Assembly (NCBI GenBank): GCA_024710445.1
Contig: JANJUT010000266.1
Span: 1-16,832 of the forward strand
DNA: 16,832 nucleotides
Reading direction: 5' to 3'
Source: Thiobacillus sp.
Lineage (GTDB): Bacteria; Pseudomonadota; Gammaproteobacteria; Burkholderiales; Thiobacillaceae
The notes under the pieces were generated by a model. That model was not told the origin of the DNA. It was given only the letters and a program-made list of their open reading frames with translations, and ran no database searches. Of this stretch, positions 15,479 to 16,832 are shown piece by piece. Numbering within the stretch: position 1 is the stretch's first letter; each line of letters starts with the position of its first letter. Position numbers and translations under genes: made by a program.

Positions 15479-16832
15479 ATGTTCAAGAACATGAAAATAG
15501 GAATGCGGTTGGGGATGGGCTTTGGTCTGTTGCTGGTATTGCTGGCTGCCGTTGCTGCCATTGGTATCAAAGAGCTTGCCTTGGTCAACGAGATTTCGAA
15601 CAGGATGGCCACCCAGGACTGGACCAAATCCGTTCTTGCAAACGACGTTGTCGATATGGCCAACGACAATGCGCGTGCCAGTTATGAACTGTTCCTGACA
15701 ACCGACAAAGCCACCATCGCCAAAACTCTGGAGCGTATGGACTCCAACAAGAAAAAAATCACGGACAAGCTCGATCAGCTTGAGGAAATGCTTTACAAAC
15801 CCGAGGGCAAGGCCAAGCTCGCATCCATTCGGGAGGCGCGCAAACCTTACGTCGCATCATTCACACGGGCAAGCAAGCTGCTGCTGGAAGAAAATAAACG
15901 CGAGGAAGCATCGCGTGTCATGGCGCAAGATACGGTGCCTGCGCTCAATACATTCCTGGCTGCCATCAACGACCTGATTATGTTCCAGGGCCAGATCATG
16001 GAGAACTCCGGCAAGGATGCAGCCACCGCCTATGAGGACGGCAGCAAGCTCATGATTATCCTGGGTGTGATTTCAGCTATTTTGGGTGCCGGAATTGCCT
16101 TCTGGGTCACCCGCTCCATCACCCGCCCGCTCAGCGAAGCCGTGGATGTGGCCAACAGCCTGTCGGCAGGCGATTTCAGCGTGAAGATCGATGTGCGGTC
16201 CAGGGATGAAACGGGCCTGCTGCTTGACGCAATGAAGAACATGGTTGAGCGGCTGGTGCAGATCATTACCGAAGTACGCAGCGCGGCGGACAACCTGTCC
16301 TCGGCCTCGGAGGAAGTATCCGCCACGGCGCAGTCGCTGTCGCAGGCATCGAGCGAGCAGGCGGCGAGCGTGGAAGAGACTTCCGCCTCGATCGAGCAGA
16401 TGTCGGCATCGATCGGCCAGAACACCGAGAATGCCAAAGTGACCGACGGCATGGCGTCCAAGGCGGCGAAGGAGGCTACCGAAGGCGGCGAAGCGGTCAA
16501 GGAGACCGTCACTGCGATGAAGAGCATCGCAGGCAAGATCGGCATCATCGACGACATCGCCTACCAGACCAACCTGCTGGCACTGAATGCTGCCATCGAG
16601 GCGGCGCGTGCCGGCGAGCATGGCAAAGGCTTTGCAGTGGTGGCGGCGGAAGTGCGCAAGCTGGCAGAGCGCAGCCAGGTGGCGGCGCAGGAGATCGGCG
16701 AACTGGCGGGCGGCTCGGTGGACATGGCCGAACGGGCCGGCAAGCTGCTGGATGAGATGGTGCCGTCGATCAACAAGACTTCGGATCTGGTGCAGGAAAT
16801 TACCGCCGCTTCCGAGGAGCAATCCTCCGGCG
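15479..16832 (+). CDS. Transmembrane methyl-accepting chemotaxis protein (3' partial)
   Basis: The frame opens at ATG 15479 after GAGAGG and stays open for 451 codons to the right edge, so the C-terminus is missing. TM1 spans about residues 11-30. A periplasmic, mostly helical region follows (31-190), like the four-helix-bundle MCP sensor domain 4HB_MCP. TM2 is at about 191-210 ([20 protein letters not shown]), then HAMP (211-263) and the MCP signalling domain. The hairpin tip begins near residue 363 ([20 protein letters not shown], then [18 protein letters not shown]). The Glu/Gln-rich helices before it ([20 protein letters not shown]) are probable methylation regions. It follows cheA by 64 bases with no terminator, so it probably belongs to the same operon and is a receptor for that CheA. 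The ligand is unknown. Confidence 0.94.
   Translation, partial: MFKNMKIGMRLGMGFGLLLVLLAAVAAIGIKELALVNEISNRMATQDWTKSVLANDVVDMANDNARASYELFLTTDKATIAKTLERMDSNKKKITDKLDQLEEMLYKPEGKAKLASIREARKPYVASFTRASKLLLEENKREEASRVMAQDTVPALNTFLAAINDLIMFQGQIMENSGKDAATAYEDGSKLMIILGVISAILGAGIAFWVTRSITRPLSEAVDVANSLSAGDFSVKIDVRSRDETGLLLDAMKNMVERLVQIITEVRSAADNLSSASEEVSATAQSLSQASSEQAASVEETSASIEQMSASIGQNTENAKVTDGMASKAAKEATEGGEAVKETVTAMKSIAGKIGIIDDIAYQTNLLALNAAIEAARAGEHGKGFAVVAAEVRKLAERSQVAAQEIGELAGGSVDMAERAGKLLDEMVPSINKTSDLVQEITAASEEQSSG

Noticed and set aside
16073..16822. 249-codon open frame antisense to the terminal MCP gene
   Set aside because: The plus strand carries an uninterrupted MCP with TM2, HAMP and the hairpin tip. 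The antisense frame is His/Arg-rich without domains.

Overview
The window looks like part of a betaproteobacterial chromosome. It is fairly GC-rich, the genes are tightly packed, and the protein families are typical of free-living Nitrosomonadales-type bacteria such as Gallionella, Sulfuricella or Methylophilus relatives. That placement rests on protein style, not on a marker gene. Almost every gene serves signal sensing. I see no mobile element, tRNA, rRNA or CRISPR array.

Left part (1-5126). A large c-di-GMP enzyme enters from the left edge without its beginning. The first visible residues look like the end of a globin-coupled sensor domain. Then come PAS domains, one of them a LOV-type flavin domain with its photoactive cysteine, and intact GGDEF and EAL domains. 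A two-gene operon converges on it from the minus strand: a four-helix membrane protein and a two-helix potassium channel with two RCK/TrkA-N domains, separated by one base.

Middle (5127-10730). A 738-base stretch without a convincing gene holds a 14-bp perfect inverted repeat. It is followed by a very large membrane histidine kinase of the NarX/HisKA_3 class with eight predicted membrane helices, a Cache-like periplasmic region and five PAS domains. Its NarL/FixJ-type response regulator lies 34 bases downstream, and a clear intrinsic terminator closes this unit.

Right part (10731-16832). A 220-base leader is crowded with dyads. One is a perfect 14-bp palindrome that differs at a single base from the enterobacterial RcsAB box. 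The leader precedes a chemosensory operon: a degenerate receiver protein, a one-helix MCP-like signaller, CheY, a STAS protein, an unusual CheA, and a transmembrane chemoreceptor that runs off the right edge. CheW, CheR, CheB and CheD are not in the window and probably lie further right.

How the parts may work together (inference). The NarL-type regulator could bind the palindrome and set expression of the chemosensory operon. CheA carries two repeats resembling the MshEN c-di-GMP-binding fold between its P2-like and P3 domains, which would be a possible link between chemosensing and c-di-GMP. The key arginines of those repeats are absent, so this link is only a hypothesis.
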